DNA from: Yersinia intermedia
GTDB lineage: Bacteria; Pseudomonadota; Gammaproteobacteria; Enterobacterales; Enterobacteriaceae
DNA length: 64,000 nt
Assembly: GCF_900635455.1 (NCBI RefSeq)
Contig: NZ_LR134116.1
Coordinates: 372,001-436,000, forward strand
Direction: 5' to 3'
Shown: positions 30,820 to 40,642 of the stretch, piece after piece
How the letters are laid out: every line of letters starts with the position of its first letter
Numbering within the stretch: position 1 is the stretch's first letter
Translations under genes and position numbers: made by a program
Notes under the pieces: model-generated
Told to the model about the DNA's origin: nothing
Seen by the model: only the letters and a program-made list of their open reading frames with translations
Database searches by the model: none

Positions 30820-31899
30820 ATGAAAGCGGCAACAGCAGTAATCGACCGCCGCGCTCTGCGACATAACTTGCAACAGGTACGGCGCATGGCGCCACAAAGC
30901 CGCCTGATTGCTGTTGTGAAAGCAAACGCTTATGGCCACGGGTTATTAGAAACAGCGCATACTTTGCAGGATGCCGATTGCTACGGCGTCGCGCGCATCG
31001 GTGAAGCTCTGATGCTACGTTCCGGCGGGATCGTAAAACCTATTCTGCTGCTGGAAGGGTTTTTTGCCGCAGAGGATTTGCCTATTCTGGTGGCTAACCG
31101 GATTGAAACCGCAGTACACAGTATTGAGCAATTAGAAGCGCTGGAAGCGGCGGATCTCCCGGCACCGATCAATGTTTGGATGAAACTCGATACCGGTATG
31201 CACCGTTTAGGTGTGCGCCCTGAGCAGGCCGACGCTTTCTACCAGCGCCTATGTGCTTGCCGCAACGTTATTCAGCCCGTCAATATTATGAGCCACTTCA
31301 GCCGTGCCGACGAGCCTGAAGTGGAGACCACCCATCAGCAACTTGCTTGCTTTGACGCCTTTGCTATTGGCAAACCGGGTAAACAGTCTATTGCTGCCTC
31401 TGGCGGTATTTTGCTGTGGCCGCAAGCGCATCGTGATTGGGTTCGCCCCGGTATCATACTGTATGGCGTTTCGCCGATGGATGAACCTTATGCCAGTCAT
31501 TTTGATCTACTGCCAGCGATGGCATTAAAATCCAGCCTGATTGCTGTGCGTGAACATAAAGCCGGTGAGCCAGTGGGCTATGGCGGTACTTGGGTTAGTG
31601 AGCATGATACGCGCTTGGGTGTCGTGGCGATTGGTTACGGTGACGGTTATCCGCGCAGCGCACCATCGGGTACGCCGATGTGGGTCAATGGTCGCGAAGT
31701 ATGCATTGTCGGGCGGGTATCAATGGACATGATTTCAGTTGATCTTGGGCCAAATAGCAGCGACAAAGTCGGTGATGAAGTGCTGTTGTGGGGGGCCGAT
31801 TTACCGGTTGAGAAAATCGCGGCTTACACCGGTATCAGTGCCTATGAATTGATCACTAAGCTGACCTCCCGTGTAGCGATGGAATATCTGGGAGAATAA
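30820..31899 (+). CDS. alr: Alanine racemase, biosynthetic
   Basis: PLP enzyme that makes D-alanine for peptidoglycan. The 359-residue protein (as E. coli Alr) binds PLP through Lys34 in [11 protein letters not shown]. The second catalytic residue is the Tyr in PVGYGGTWV. The C-terminal beta domain includes [13 protein letters not shown] and ends in [18 protein letters not shown]. The start follows AAGGATAAGAA. It lies between dnaB and tyrB as in E. coli. Confidence 0.96.
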   Translation: MKAATAVIDRRALRHNLQQVRRMAPQSRLIAVVKANAYGHGLLETAHTLQDADCYGVARIGEALMLRSGGIVKPILLLEGFFAAEDLPILVANRIETAVHSIEQLEALEAADLPAPINVWMKLDTGMHRLGVRPEQADAFYQRLCACRNVIQPVNIMSHFSRADEPEVETTHQQLACFDAFAIGKPGKQSIAASGGILLWPQAHRDWVRPGIILYGVSPMDEPYASHFDLLPAMALKSSLIAVREHKAGEPVGYGGTWVSEHDTRLGVVAIGYGDGYPRSAPSGTPMWVNGREVCIVGRVSMDMISVDLGPNSSDKVGDEVLLWGADLPVEKIAAYTGISAYELITKLTSRVAMEYLGE

Positions 31900-31952
31900 G
31901 GTAAGCTGCAAAGGGTATAAACAGTGATTATTTAATCCAGGAGAGCAGCACC

Positions 31953-33146
31953 GTGTTCCAGAATGTTGACGCCTATGCAGGTGACCCCATCCTTTCACTG
32001 ATGGAAAGTTTTAAAGCCGACGACCGAGCACATAAAGTGAATTTGAGTATTGGGCTTTATTACAATGAGCAGGGTGAAATCCCGCAAATGCAGGCAGTGG
32101 ATACCGCTGAAACCCAAATGAATGCTCAGCCACATGGGACACCGGTTTATTTGCCAATGGAAGGTTTGCAATCTTATCGTACTGCTATTCAGCAGCTACT
32201 ATTTGGCAGCGATCACCCTATGCTGGCTCAGCAACGGGTGGCGACTATCCAAACTGTCGGTGGTTCCGGTGCATTGAAAGTGGGTGCTGATTTCCTTCAT
32301 TCCTATTTCCCTGACTCTCAGGTGTGGGTCAGTGACCCTACGTGGGAAAACCATGTTGCTATCTTCAGTGGCGCAGGTTTTAAGGTGAATACCTACCCGT
32401 ACTTTGATAATGACAAGCTGGGCGTAAAATTCGATCAAATGCTGGCAACGTTGCAGCAGTTACCGGCCAGAAGCATTGTGTTGCTCCATCCTTGCTGCCA
32501 TAACCCAACCGGATCTGATCTGACGAATGCGCAGTGGGATCAGGTTATTGGCGTGGCTAAAGACAGGGATCTGATCCCGTTCCTGGATATTGCCTATCAG
32601 GGCTTTGGTGCTGGGTTGAATGAAGATGCTTATGCGATTCGAGCCATGGCGGCAGCGGAGTTGCCTTGTCTGGTCAGTAACTCCTTCTCTAAAATCTTCT
32701 CTCTGTATAACGAACGGGTCGGTGGCCTTTCTGTGGTATGTGAAAGTGAAGAAGCCGCTGGTCGCGTATTGGGGCAACTGAAAGCCACGGTGCGCCGTAA
32801 CTATTCCAGCCCGCCAAACTTTGGCGCACAGGTTGTGTCAAAAGTACTGCATGACGGCGAGTTACGGGCGCAGTGGCAGGCTGAAGTGGAACAGATGCGT
32901 CTGCGTATTATTGAAATGCGCAGCACGTTGGTGAAAGCCTTAAAGGCAGCGCTACCTAATCGTAATTTTGACTACTTACTGCACCAGCGTGGCATGTTCA
33001 GCTATACCGGTTTTAGTGCTGCCCAAGTGGATCGTCTGCGTGACGAGTTTGGCGTATATCTGATTGCCAGTGGCAGGATGTGTATGGCAGGTGTCAACCA
33101 CAGCAATGTTCAGTGGGTAGCTGCTGCGTTTGCGGCAGTACAGTAA
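31953..33146 (+). CDS. tyrB: Aromatic amino acid aminotransferase
   Basis: PLP enzyme for the last step of tyrosine and phenylalanine synthesis, also acting on aspartate and leucine. It is 397 residues, as E. coli TyrB. The PLP lysine is in [17 protein letters not shown], the cofactor Asn/Asp in HPCCHNPTG and LDIAYQG, and the carboxylate Arg near [19 protein letters not shown]. The start is GTG, preceded by AGGAGAGCAGCACC. E. coli tyrB is under TyrR; I find no convincing TyrR box in the 53-base gap after alr. Confidence 0.95.
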   Translation: MFQNVDAYAGDPILSLMESFKADDRAHKVNLSIGLYYNEQGEIPQMQAVDTAETQMNAQPHGTPVYLPMEGLQSYRTAIQQLLFGSDHPMLAQQRVATIQTVGGSGALKVGADFLHSYFPDSQVWVSDPTWENHVAIFSGAGFKVNTYPYFDNDKLGVKFDQMLATLQQLPARSIVLLHPCCHNPTGSDLTNAQWDQVIGVAKDRDLIPFLDIAYQGFGAGLNEDAYAIRAMAAAELPCLVSNSFSKIFSLYNERVGGLSVVCESEEAAGRVLGQLKATVRRNYSSPPNFGAQVVSKVLHDGELRAQWQAEVEQMRLRIIEMRSTLVKALKAALPNRNFDYLLHQRGMFSYTGFSAAQVDRLRDEFGVYLIASGRMCMAGVNHSNVQWVAAAFAAVQ

Positions 33147-33217
33147 TTAGAGATCCGCGTTATCTGAGACGACGAACTTTTAAAGGTGCCGAACTGTTTA
33201 AGGCGGCAAATTGTTTA

Positions 33218-33242
33218 AGGCGATAGAAATATCGCCTTTTTG
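33218..33242 (+). terminator. Rho-independent terminator of tyrB
   Basis: AGGCGATA / TATCGCCT perfect stem with a GAAA loop and five T residues. The rest of the tyrB-yjbR gap (to 33496) shows no further gene. Confidence 0.88.
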
Positions 33243-33496
33243 CTTTATTTTTTCCACCATCTTTCCGTTACTTATCCACATAACCTGTCTGGTTAGCCCT
33301 CCGCCAATGGCTGTAAATCGATTAAAGAATATACTAAGTAAGGTGGCAGACCCATGCCAAATGATCATTCATCGCTCACAGTAAATCTTCTGTCATAGGC
33401 GCAAGCTAATACTTCAGCATGCTGCTGTATCCGATGGAATGAATACCTATGAGGCCTTTCGCCAGATGGTGCAGGCCCATTACAGGAGATAACCCA

Positions 33497-33850
33497 ATGA
33501 ATAATTCAGCATTATTGGAATACTGCATGTCTAAACCGGGAGCTGAACAGAGTGATCATGAGGAATGGCAGGCCAATCAGATTAAAGTAGCTGATGTGAT
33601 GTTTGCGATGGTGGGGGAAATTGGTGGGCGGCCCTCCATTTCGGTAAAAACCAGCCCTGAGCTGGCGGAGAGTCTGCGCGAGCAACATCCGGAGATCGTG
33701 CCGAGTGAACACTTGAATAAAGCGCACTGGAACACGGTGTTTCTGGATGGGCAATTACCGAATTCACAGTTTTACTCGTTAATTGACCGCTCTTATCAAT
33801 TGGTATTGCAGGGGTTACCAGAGCATCGACGGCAGGAACTGGCTGTTTGA
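33497..33850 (+). CDS. yjbR: YjbR/MmcQ family DNA-binding-like protein
   Basis: A 117-residue protein of the MmcQ/YjbR (DUF419) family, whose fold resembles CyaY-like double-wing DNA-binding domains; the function is unknown. Family features are the N-terminal LLEYCMSKPGAE, the central FAMVGEIGGRPSISVKTSPE, and HLNKAHWNTVFLDGQLPN. The ATG at 33497 follows CAGGAGATAACCCA. A longer frame from 33449 has no family support. Its E. coli neighbours aphA and yjbQ are absent. An ERIC begins at the stop codon. Confidence 0.9.
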   Translation: MNNSALLEYCMSKPGAEQSDHEEWQANQIKVADVMFAMVGEIGGRPSISVKTSPELAESLREQHPEIVPSEHLNKAHWNTVFLDGQLPNSQFYSLIDRSYQLVLQGLPEHRRQELAV

Positions 33851-33970
33851 TTCCCCTTTACTACTTGAAATCGCAGGACTATTAGCTACGTTCATTACCT
33901 GGCCCATCCTTGGGCCTCGCAATGTGAGGTTGCTGTTTGCCAACCTGCAACTCCAATGACTTTGGAGCTT
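33850..33970. repeat. ERIC element between yjbR and uvrA
   Basis: ATTCCCCTTTACTACTTGAA to CAACTCCAATGACTTTGGAG. The core is altered to include a GGCCCATCCTTGGGCC hairpin (33901-33916). It starts at the last base of the yjbR stop and ends near the uvrA 3' end, so it lies in the tail of both convergent genes. Confidence 0.8.
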
Positions 33971-33988
33971 GATAGATTATTTGATGCT

Positions 33989-36820
33989 TTACTTACGTTG
34001 CAGCATTGGCTTGAGGAAGCGAGCCGTATGTGACGCGGCACATTCTGCAACTGTCTCTGGCGTGCCGGAGACCAGAATCTCGCCACCGCCACTGCCGCCT
34101 TCCGGCCCCAGATCGACAATCCAATCAGCCGTCTTAATCACATCCAGATTGTGCTCAATGACTACAATGGTATTGCCCTGATCGCGCAATTGATGCAACA
34201 CCGCCAGCAGTTGCTGAATATCAGCAAAATGCAGACCGGTAGTGGGTTCGTCTAGAATATAGAGCGTCTGACCGGTGCCGCGTTTTGATAATTCACGCGA
34301 CAGTTTCACCCGTTGCGCTTCACCACCGGACAACGTAGTCGCAGATTGCCCCAGACAGATATAGGACAGGCCCACATCCATCAGTGTTTGCAGCTTACGC
34401 GCCAGTGCCGGAACCGCATCAAAGAACTCGCGAGCCTCTTCGATAGTCATCGCCAGCACTTCGTGGATACTTTTACCTTTGTATTTTACTTCCAGCGTTT
34501 CACGGTTATAACGCTTACCTTTACACTGGTCGCATGGCACATAGATATCGGGCAGGAAGTGCATTTCGACTTTAATTACCCCGTCGCCCTGACAGGCCTC
34601 ACAACGGCCCCCTTTGACGTTAAAGCTGAAGCGGCCTGGCGTATAACCACGGGTGCGTGATTCTGGTACACCGGCAAATAGCTCGCGGATGGGGGTAAAG
34701 ATACCGGTATAAGTCGCCGGGTTAGAGCGCGGCGTCCGCCCAATCGGGCTTTGGTCAATATCGATGACTTTATCGAAATGCTCCAAGCCTTGAATTTCAC
34801 GGAATGGCGCAGGCTCGTTGCTGGTCGCGCCGTTCAACTGGCGCTGGGCGATGCAATATAAGGTATCGTTGATCAGCGTCGATTTACCTGAACCAGAAAC
34901 CCCGGTAATACAACTAAACAACCCGACCGGCAGTGTCAGTGTGACATCTTTCAAGTTATTGCCGCTGGCACCAATCAGTTTTAACACTTTGGTTGGGTCA
35001 CCCGGTACGCGTTGCGCTGGTATGGTGATTTCTCGTTTGCCGCTAAGGAACTGACCAGTCAGTGACTTCGGTTCAGCCATGATGTCTTCAACAGTCCCTT
35101 CGGCCACCACCTCACCACCATGCACACCCGCTCCGGGGCCAATATCAATCACATGATCGGCAGCGCGGATAGCGTCTTCATCATGTTCCACCACAATCAC
35201 CGTGTTACCCAGATTGCGCAGATGAATCAGTGTTTCCAGCAGCCGTTCATTATCACGTTGGTGCAAGCCGATGGACGGTTCATCCAGTACATACATGACA
35301 CCCACTAAACCGGCACCAATCTGGCTTGCTAAACGGATACGCTGCGCTTCACCACCAGACAGCGTTTCCGCTGAGCGGGATAGCGACAGATAATTCAGCC
35401 CGACGTTAACCAGGAACTTCAGCCGATCGCCAATCTCTTTCAGCACTTTCTCGGCAATTTGCGCCCGCTGACCACTCAGTTTCATGTTTTGGAAGAAGGT
35501 CAGCGCATGGCCGATGCTCAGTTCAGAAATCTCAGGCAGAGTGGTGTTTTCGACAAACACATAACGCGCTTCGCGGCGCAAGCGAGTGCCGTGGCATGAA
35601 GCACAGGAGCGATTGCTGATAAATTTGGCCAGTTCCTCACGTACCGCACTGGATTCCGTCTCTTTATAGCGACGTTCCATATTGTGCAGCACCCCTTCAA
35701 ATGGGTGGCGGCGAACGGTGGTATCACCCCGATCGTTAATGTATTTGAATTCAATGGTATCTTTGCCAGAACCGTATAAAACGGCTTGCTGTATCGCGCT
35801 ATCGAGTGAGTTAAATGGTGCTTCGATATCAAACTTATAATGATCTGCCAGTGAGCGCAGCATCTGGAAGTAATAGAAGTTGCGGCGATCCCAACCACGG
35901 ATGGCACCACCCGCCAGCGATAGCTCTGGATTCTGTAATACACGGTCTGGATCAAAGAACTGTTGTACCCCTAAGCCGTCACAAGTTGGGCAGGCCCCCG
36001 CTGGGTTGTTAAAGGAGAACAGGCGTGGTTCCAACTCACTCATACTGTAGCCGCAAATCGGGCAGGCAAAGTTGGCGGAGAACAACAGCTCTTCAGCGTG
36101 TGGGTCATCCATATCGGCAACGACGGCAGTACCACCAGAAAGCTCCAGTGCTGTTTCAAATGACTCAGCCAGACGCTGAGCCAGATCTTCACGCACTTTG
36201 AAGCGATCGACCACCACTTCAATGGTATGTTTTTTTTGCAGTTCTAATTTTGGCGGATCAGACAGATCGCACACCTCGCCATCGATCCGCGCCCGGATAT
36301 AGCCCTGCATAGCCAGACCTTCCAGTGTTTTGGTATGCTCGCCTTTGCGATCTTTTACCACCGGGGCCAGTAACATCAAGCGGCGGCCTTCCGGCTGGCT
36401 GATGACGTTATCCACCATCTGACTGACGGTTTGTGCTGCTAGCGTAACATCGTGATCTGGACAGCGTGGTTCACCAACACGGGCGAACAGCAAACGCAGA
36501 TAGTCATGGATTTCAGTGATGGTACCCACAGTCGAACGCGGGTTATGCGAGGTTGATTTTTGCTCAATAGAGATTGCCGGCGACAGACCTTCAATATGGT
36601 CAACATCCGGTTTTTCCATCAGTGATAGAAATTGACGCGCATAGGCGGAGAGAGACTCAACATAACGGCGTTGCCCCTCGGCATACAAGGTATCAAAAGC
36701 CAGTGAGGATTTGCCTGAACCCGATAGACCGGTGACCACGATCAGTTTGTCACGCGGGATAATCAGGTTGATATTCTTAAGATTATGGGTGCGAGCGCCC
36801 CGAACTTCTATATTATCCAT
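33989..36820 (-). CDS. uvrA: Excinuclease ABC subunit A
   Basis: Damage-recognition ATPase of nucleotide excision repair. The 943-residue protein (E. coli 940) has two ABC modules: Walker [10 protein letters not shown] near residue 31 and GVSGSGKST near 640. Two ABC signatures [11 protein letters not shown] and [11 protein letters not shown] are present. Zinc fingers are visible as CPIC..CPTC and CEAC..CDQC. It is divergent from ssb, with an SOS box in the shared upstream region. An ERIC lies between that box and the uvrA start. Confidence 0.97.
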   Translation of the reverse strand: MDNIEVRGARTHNLKNINLIIPRDKLIVVTGLSGSGKSSLAFDTLYAEGQRRYVESLSAYARQFLSLMEKPDVDHIEGLSPAISIEQKSTSHNPRSTVGTITEIHDYLRLLFARVGEPRCPDHDVTLAAQTVSQMVDNVISQPEGRRLMLLAPVVKDRKGEHTKTLEGLAMQGYIRARIDGEVCDLSDPPKLELQKKHTIEVVVDRFKVREDLAQRLAESFETALELSGGTAVVADMDDPHAEELLFSANFACPICGYSMSELEPRLFSFNNPAGACPTCDGLGVQQFFDPDRVLQNPELSLAGGAIRGWDRRNFYYFQMLRSLADHYKFDIEAPFNSLDSAIQQAVLYGSGKDTIEFKYINDRGDTTVRRHPFEGVLHNMERRYKETESSAVREELAKFISNRSCASCHGTRLRREARYVFVENTTLPEISELSIGHALTFFQNMKLSGQRAQIAEKVLKEIGDRLKFLVNVGLNYLSLSRSAETLSGGEAQRIRLASQIGAGLVGVMYVLDEPSIGLHQRDNERLLETLIHLRNLGNTVIVVEHDEDAIRAADHVIDIGPGAGVHGGEVVAEGTVEDIMAEPKSLTGQFLSGKREITIPAQRVPGDPTKVLKLIGASGNNLKDVTLTLPVGLFSCITGVSGSGKSTLINDTLYCIAQRQLNGATSNEPAPFREIQGLEHFDKVIDIDQSPIGRTPRSNPATYTGIFTPIRELFAGVPESRTRGYTPGRFSFNVKGGRCEACQGDGVIKVEMHFLPDIYVPCDQCKGKRYNRETLEVKYKGKSIHEVLAMTIEEAREFFDAVPALARKLQTLMDVGLSYICLGQSATTLSGGEAQRVKLSRELSKRGTGQTLYILDEPTTGLHFADIQQLLAVLHQLRDQGNTIVVIEHNLDVIKTADWIVDLGPEGGSGGGEILVSGTPETVAECAASHTARFLKPMLQRK

Positions 36821-36867
36821 TCAAACACTTCCCGGATGTAAACTGAGCCTCTCCCGTGCCCTTTTTT

Positions 36868-36990
36868 ACTCTTCGTACTTGAAGCCGCAGGGTTGTTGGC
36901 TGCGTTCACTCACCCTAATCACTTACTGGCTGTAAGCTCATAGGGACTCGCTCGCTTGCCGCCTACCTGCAACTCCAATTACTTTGAGTA
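36868..36990. repeat. ERIC element in the uvrA leader
   Basis: TACTCTTCGTACTTGAAGCC to GCAACTCCAATTACTTTGAG, with the core CTAATCACTTACTGGCTGTA then AGCTCATAGGG. It occupies the space between the SOS box at 37065 and the uvrA ATG at 36820, so a transcript from the SOS promoter should include it. Confidence 0.85.
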
Positions 36991-37064
36991 ATGTATAGAC
37001 GCATTTTGCAACGTCAAAAAAGGACACAGCCAGTACGAAACGAATAATTATGACACAAAAAAGC

Positions 37065-37080
37065 CTGAATGGATATCCAG
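37065..37080. promoter_or_regulatory. LexA box in the uvrA-ssb divergent region
   Basis: CTGAATGGATATCCAG fits CTG-N10-CAG. E. coli has an SOS box (CTGAATGAATATACAG) at the equivalent position, controlling uvrA and partly ssb. Confidence 0.88.
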
Positions 37081-37220
37081 TATCCGAGTGCAATTAAGGC
37101 AGATGTCATGATAAAACTGCAACACATTTCGCAGTTATGATCTACTGTGCCGTTTAGCGGTTAGCGTGTTAAACTTACTCGTTTATACTGTACAAAATTT
37201 ACTTCATCAGGAGAGTTCAC

Positions 37221-37769
37221 ATGGCCAGCAGAGGCGTAAACAAAGTGATTTTGGTCGGGAATTTGGGCCAAGACCCGGAAGTCCGCTACATGCCAAACGG
37301 CGGAGCTGTTGCCAATATCACCCTGGCCACTTCCGAAAGCTGGCGTGATAAAGCCACCGGCGAGCAGAAAGAAAAAACGGAATGGCACCGTGTAGTGTTA
37401 TTCGGCAAATTGGCCGAAGTGGCGGGTGAATACCTGCGTAAAGGCTCTCAGGTCTATATTGAAGGCGCTCTACAGACCCGTAAGTGGACAGATCAGGCCG
37501 GTGTTGAGAAATACACCACTGAAGTTGTGGTTAATGTGGGCGGCACCATGCAAATGCTGGGTGGCCGTCAGGGCGGCGGTGCTCCGGCAGGTGGTGGTGC
37601 GCAACAAGACGGCGGTGCGCAAGGCGGTTGGGGTCAACCTCAGCAACCACAAGGTGGTAGCCAGTTCAGCGGCGGTCAGACTTCGCGTCCGGCCCAGTCT
37701 GCACCAGCAGCACAACCACAAGGCGGCAATGAGCCACCAATGGATTTCGATGACGATATCCCGTTCTGA
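37221..37769 (+). CDS. ssb: Single-stranded DNA-binding protein
   Basis: Tetrameric OB-fold protein that coats ssDNA and recruits repair and replication proteins. It is 182 residues (E. coli 178). The OB domain (residues 1 to about 112) starts [21 protein letters not shown] Gly/Gln-rich disordered linker follows, and the conserved acidic tip MDFDDDIPF ends the chain. The start follows CAGGAGAGTTCAC. Confidence 0.97.
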   Translation: MASRGVNKVILVGNLGQDPEVRYMPNGGAVANITLATSESWRDKATGEQKEKTEWHRVVLFGKLAEVAGEYLRKGSQVYIEGALQTRKWTDQAGVEKYTTEVVVNVGGTMQMLGGRQGGGAPAGGGAQQDGGAQGGWGQPQQPQGGSQFSGGQTSRPAQSAPAAQPQGGNEPPMDFDDDIPF

Positions 37770-37812
37770 TTACGCTGTTTTTTTAAGCACAACAGTGCTG
37801 ATTAGGAAAATA

Positions 37813-37838
37813 AAGCCCTGCCTTGGCGGGGCTTTTTG
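37813..37838 (+). terminator. Rho-independent terminator of ssb
   Basis: AAGCCCTGCC / GGCGGGGCTT-like stem followed by a T run, 43 bases past the stop. Confidence 0.85.
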
Positions 37839-37844
37839 TTGCTG

Positions 37845-38060
37845 ATACCCGCCATACTTGACGCTGTATGTGCGTTGGCTGTGTTCAATTACCCGAATCA
37901 CTTACTGGTCTTGACCTTAAAAAAAATAAGTAAGCTCATCGGGATTATGATCCTCATCAGAGGCTCACCCTACGTACCAGCGCAAGCACTGTTCAACTGG
38001 TTTACAACTAATTGTCTCTCGCTTGCCGCTTTTCTGCCACTCGAATTATTTAGGGTAAAT
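37845..38060. repeat. ERIC element with insert between ssb and hipA
   Basis: Begins ATACCCGCCATACTTGACGC and ends CACTCGAATTATTTAGGGTA. The core (CCCGAATCACTTACTGG then AAGTAAGCTCATCGGGATTA) is followed by about 70 bases related to the insert of the ERIC at 25131, in the opposite orientation. It fills most of the 304-base ssb-hipA gap. Confidence 0.85.
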
Positions 38061-38073
38061 ATAATTTAAGCAT

Positions 38074-39402
38074 TCAAGGCATTGCCGCTATTTTATCACA
38101 CTGTCGATGAAGACCTGTGAGGATACTTTCTGCTAAATCAGTTGGAAAATTAGCGGGAAGCTGGGCTTGTATTTGTGCTATTACCCTCGGGGTTGCGGTA
38201 ATAACTTCATCAATAATACTATCAGCAAGATACGCTCCTAGCCCAACAAGCTCGGCCTGTTTTCGCCAATGGCGCCGCTGTATCTGGTTAATTAAATAGT
38301 GATTTTCACTCCCTCGAACGGCCATCGCTAACTTGGCTTTTTGTATCGCAATTTGATTATGACTTGAGCCGATAATCGGATGGGTCGATAGCACATCATA
38401 AAGTGGCGTGAGGTGGTAACTATTTCTGGGGAGATGAGCAATGCTGAAATTTTTTGCATGCCCATCGGTTGCTGCCAGTAACCAGAAAATAATCTGTGTT
38501 TTAAAGAAGAGGTTTCTGTCTTCACTGGCATTATCCGAACCACTTAAAATCCCCATGATAGTTGTAATACCAGGGCCGCCATCCATTTGGTATTTTTTCA
38601 AGGGTGAAGTCCCGGAGGCCTGACACATATCTTCCTGCGGTAATCTGACAATCCAACGATTGTCACGGGATAACCGCCGGTCAAAACGTTCAACAATCAG
38701 GGCTTTTTGATCTTCAAACTGGCCAATTTCACTACGGGCAACTGGCAAGTTATAACTTGCCAGAATTTTTGCACACAGCCATTCGTTTTCAACAGAAGTC
38801 CTCATATCAGCTTGCATATTGCCGACCAAGCCCAAAGGAAGTTTGAAAATATGGGTTGTGGGAGTGCTGCCTAACGGGAGACACCACCGGTCATCGTGAA
38901 ACAACAGCGCTGTTTTTTCTTGTGCCCCCGCGATAGATAATCTGAGATCTTCATTGTGTTCAGGGCGCACAAATGTATTGTCAGACCATGAGTTTCGTAG
39001 GATACGAGCCACATCGTGCTCAGTTAGTGGCTGTTGTTGAATTGAGAATAGATCGGCAGGGGGGGTATCATTTGCCAGCAATTGTATTGCGCCGACACAA
39101 TCTCTCCCTAATTCAAAGAGTAGATCGAAAGGGTTGATGCTGTCAGCGTGATATCTGGTTGCCAGACGCCGCCGGATATCATCGCTATCGGGTAATAAGT
39201 TATCAAAATAGTCCCGGACAATATTGCCTCTATAAACCTGATTATTTGCAGTAAAAGGTAATGACAATGACAGTGGGCGGCCTTGCGCGTTCTCTATCCA
39301 TTCTTGAGCATAAACCAGTGATTCTTCGCCTCGGGTTTTTTCCCAATAGCCAACATACTGACCGTTCATCCAGATATTGAGCCGTTGAATGCGGCGAGTC
39401 AT
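38074..39402 (-). CDS. hipA: HipA-type serine/threonine kinase toxin
   Basis: Toxin of a type II toxin-antitoxin pair; E. coli HipA phosphorylates glutamyl-tRNA synthetase and causes persistence. The 442-residue protein has the N-terminal couple_hipA region (NIWMNGQYVGYWEK, SLPFTANNQVYRG, YFDNLLPDSDDIRRRLA). A SIAGAQEKTALL stretch corresponds to the regulatory autophosphorylation Ser150 loop. FDRR, the catalytic AATDGHAKNFS (Asp and Asn) and PLYDVLST with the metal-binding Asp follow. All key residues are present. It starts one base after the hipB stop. Confidence 0.93.
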   Translation of the reverse strand: MTRRIQRLNIWMNGQYVGYWEKTRGEESLVYAQEWIENAQGRPLSLSLPFTANNQVYRGNIVRDYFDNLLPDSDDIRRRLATRYHADSINPFDLLFELGRDCVGAIQLLANDTPPADLFSIQQQPLTEHDVARILRNSWSDNTFVRPEHNEDLRLSIAGAQEKTALLFHDDRWCLPLGSTPTTHIFKLPLGLVGNMQADMRTSVENEWLCAKILASYNLPVARSEIGQFEDQKALIVERFDRRLSRDNRWIVRLPQEDMCQASGTSPLKKYQMDGGPGITTIMGILSGSDNASEDRNLFFKTQIIFWLLAATDGHAKNFSIAHLPRNSYHLTPLYDVLSTHPIIGSSHNQIAIQKAKLAMAVRGSENHYLINQIQRRHWRKQAELVGLGAYLADSIIDEVITATPRVIAQIQAQLPANFPTDLAESILTGLHRQCDKIAAMP

Positions 39403-39403
39403 A

Positions 39404-39703
39404 TTACCAATCCTCTTGTTTTGACGGCAAATTTAGCGTCTGACTTTCTTCTGGCTGGTGGGTTTTACTTGAATACAGCCTGACGTTTTTTTTCTCACTG
39501 AGGATGAGTTCTACGTCTAAAAGTTGTAATACTTTAAAAAGCCGTTCAATACTGGCCGATGCAGGATCTGCCTCCAATTTTGCATAGGATTGCTGGGTGA
39601 TACCTAACAGTTGTGCCAGGCTGGCCTGAGTTAGCCCTTTCTGCTTACGAAAGCCAATCAAGGTAGGGCGTAATTGACTCAAAATTTTAATGGGATAGTC
39701 CAT
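39404..39703 (-). CDS. hipB: HipB-type antitoxin and autorepressor
   Basis: A 99-residue HTH_3 protein that binds HipA and represses its own operon. The helix-turn-helix is LTQASLAQLLGITQQSYAKLEADPASASIERL. The C-terminal tail ends in Trp, as in E. coli HipB, where that tail matters for stability and degradation. The ATG at 39703 follows AAGGGGTCTTG; the preceding TTG is less likely. An array of inverted repeats immediately upstream is the likely operator. Confidence 0.92.
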   Translation of the reverse strand: MDYPIKILSQLRPTLIGFRKQKGLTQASLAQLLGITQQSYAKLEADPASASIERLFKVLQLLDVELILSEKKNVRLYSSKTHQPEESQTLNLPSKQEDW

Positions 39704-39741
39704 CAAGACCCCTTAGCAGCGAATTGTGCGTTATAGCATAA

Positions 39742-39868
39742 TACAGCATATAAGCTGTAATTCCGCAATACAACTTATGGGTTGTAAAATACAAATACAC
39801 ACTGTAGGTTAGTAAACACTAAATACAGCCTTCAAGGTGTTATTTGTCATTACAGCCTAAAGGCTGTT
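39742..39868. promoter_or_regulatory. Predicted HipB operator array
   Basis: Inverted repeats of form TACARC-N6-GYTGTA recur: 39742-39759 (perfect arms TACAGC/GCTGTA), 39769-39786 (perfect arms TACAAC/GTTGTA), 39796-39813 (degenerate), 39824-39841 (partial) and 39851-39868 (one mismatch). Their centres are 27, 27, 28 and 27 bases apart. They cover the region between hipB and the divergent glutathione transferase gene. The sequence differs from the E. coli HipB site TATCC-N8-GGATA. Confidence 0.7.
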
Positions 39869-39973
39869 TTTTACGATAATATTAGAATAATGAAGCGCTA
39901 TTGGACACTCGACTATAATAATTTATTGTGCAGTTGTAACTTTCCCGGTCACCTATACATATGGAGCTTGGTC

Positions 39974-40642
39974 ATGGTCACGGTTCACCATCTGAATAAT
40001 TCACGTTCACAGCGTATTTTGTGGATGTTGGAGGAACTGCAAGTTCCCTATGAATTGAAGCGCTATCAGCGCGATCCGGGCAGCCTTCTGGCACCGCCAG
40101 AGTTAAAAAAGATCCATCCATTAGGAAAATCACCGGTGATTACTGACGGTGATCTCACTTTGGCAGAATCGGGTGCCATTATTGAGTATTTACAGGAAAC
40201 CTATGATGCCCAAGGGTTATTTAAACCCACCGGTCACTATGATCGTCAGCAGTTCCGTTACTGGATGCATTATGCAGAAGGTTCATTGATGCCATTGCTG
40301 GTGATGAAACTTATCTTTAGCCGATTGGGTGGGCCGCCTGTACCGTGGATTATTCGCCCAGTTGCCAAAGCACTGGGTGATGGCGTGCAAAAAAGTTATC
40401 TGAATAAGCAAATAGCGACTCACCGCGATTATCTGGAACAGCATTTGACGAATAATCAGTGGTTTGCTGGCAGTGATTTCAGCGCGGCAGATATTCAGAT
40501 GAGTTTTCCTATCGAGGCAATCAACACCCGTGGTGGTCTTGAGGGGTTCCCGAAACTGCAAGATTTCTTAGTGCGCATTCATCAGCGCCCAGCTTACCAA
40601 CAAGCGATTGAGAAGGGGGGTGCCTACAAACTGGAAAGCTGA
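39974..40642 (+). CDS. Glutathione S-transferase family protein
   Basis: A 222-residue two-domain protein: an N-terminal thioredoxin-like domain (VTVHHLNNSRSQRILWMLEE, with HPLGKSPVI and the glutathione-binding ESGAIIEYL), then an all-helical domain with FSAADIQMSFPIEAI. The substrate is not known. The ATG at 39974 follows GGAGCTTGGTC. An upstream in-frame ATG at 39890 adds 28 residues with no family match and overlaps the operator region. It is divergent from hipBA. Confidence 0.88.
   Translation: MVTVHHLNNSRSQRILWMLEELQVPYELKRYQRDPGSLLAPPELKKIHPLGKSPVITDGDLTLAESGAIIEYLQETYDAQGLFKPTGHYDRQQFRYWMHYAEGSLMPLLVMKLIFSRLGGPPVPWIIRPVAKALGDGVQKSYLNKQIATHRDYLEQHLTNNQWFAGSDFSAADIQMSFPIEAINTRGGLEGFPKLQDFLVRIHQRPAYQQAIEKGGAYKLES

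Noticed and set aside
31900..31952. TyrR box upstream of tyrB
   Set aside because: TGCAAAGGGTATAAACA resembles TGTAAA-N6-TTTACA only with wrong spacing and mismatches.
33989..36820. Long antisense frames inside uvrA and lysC
   Set aside because: They lie entirely within conserved genes in other frames and show no independent start signals.
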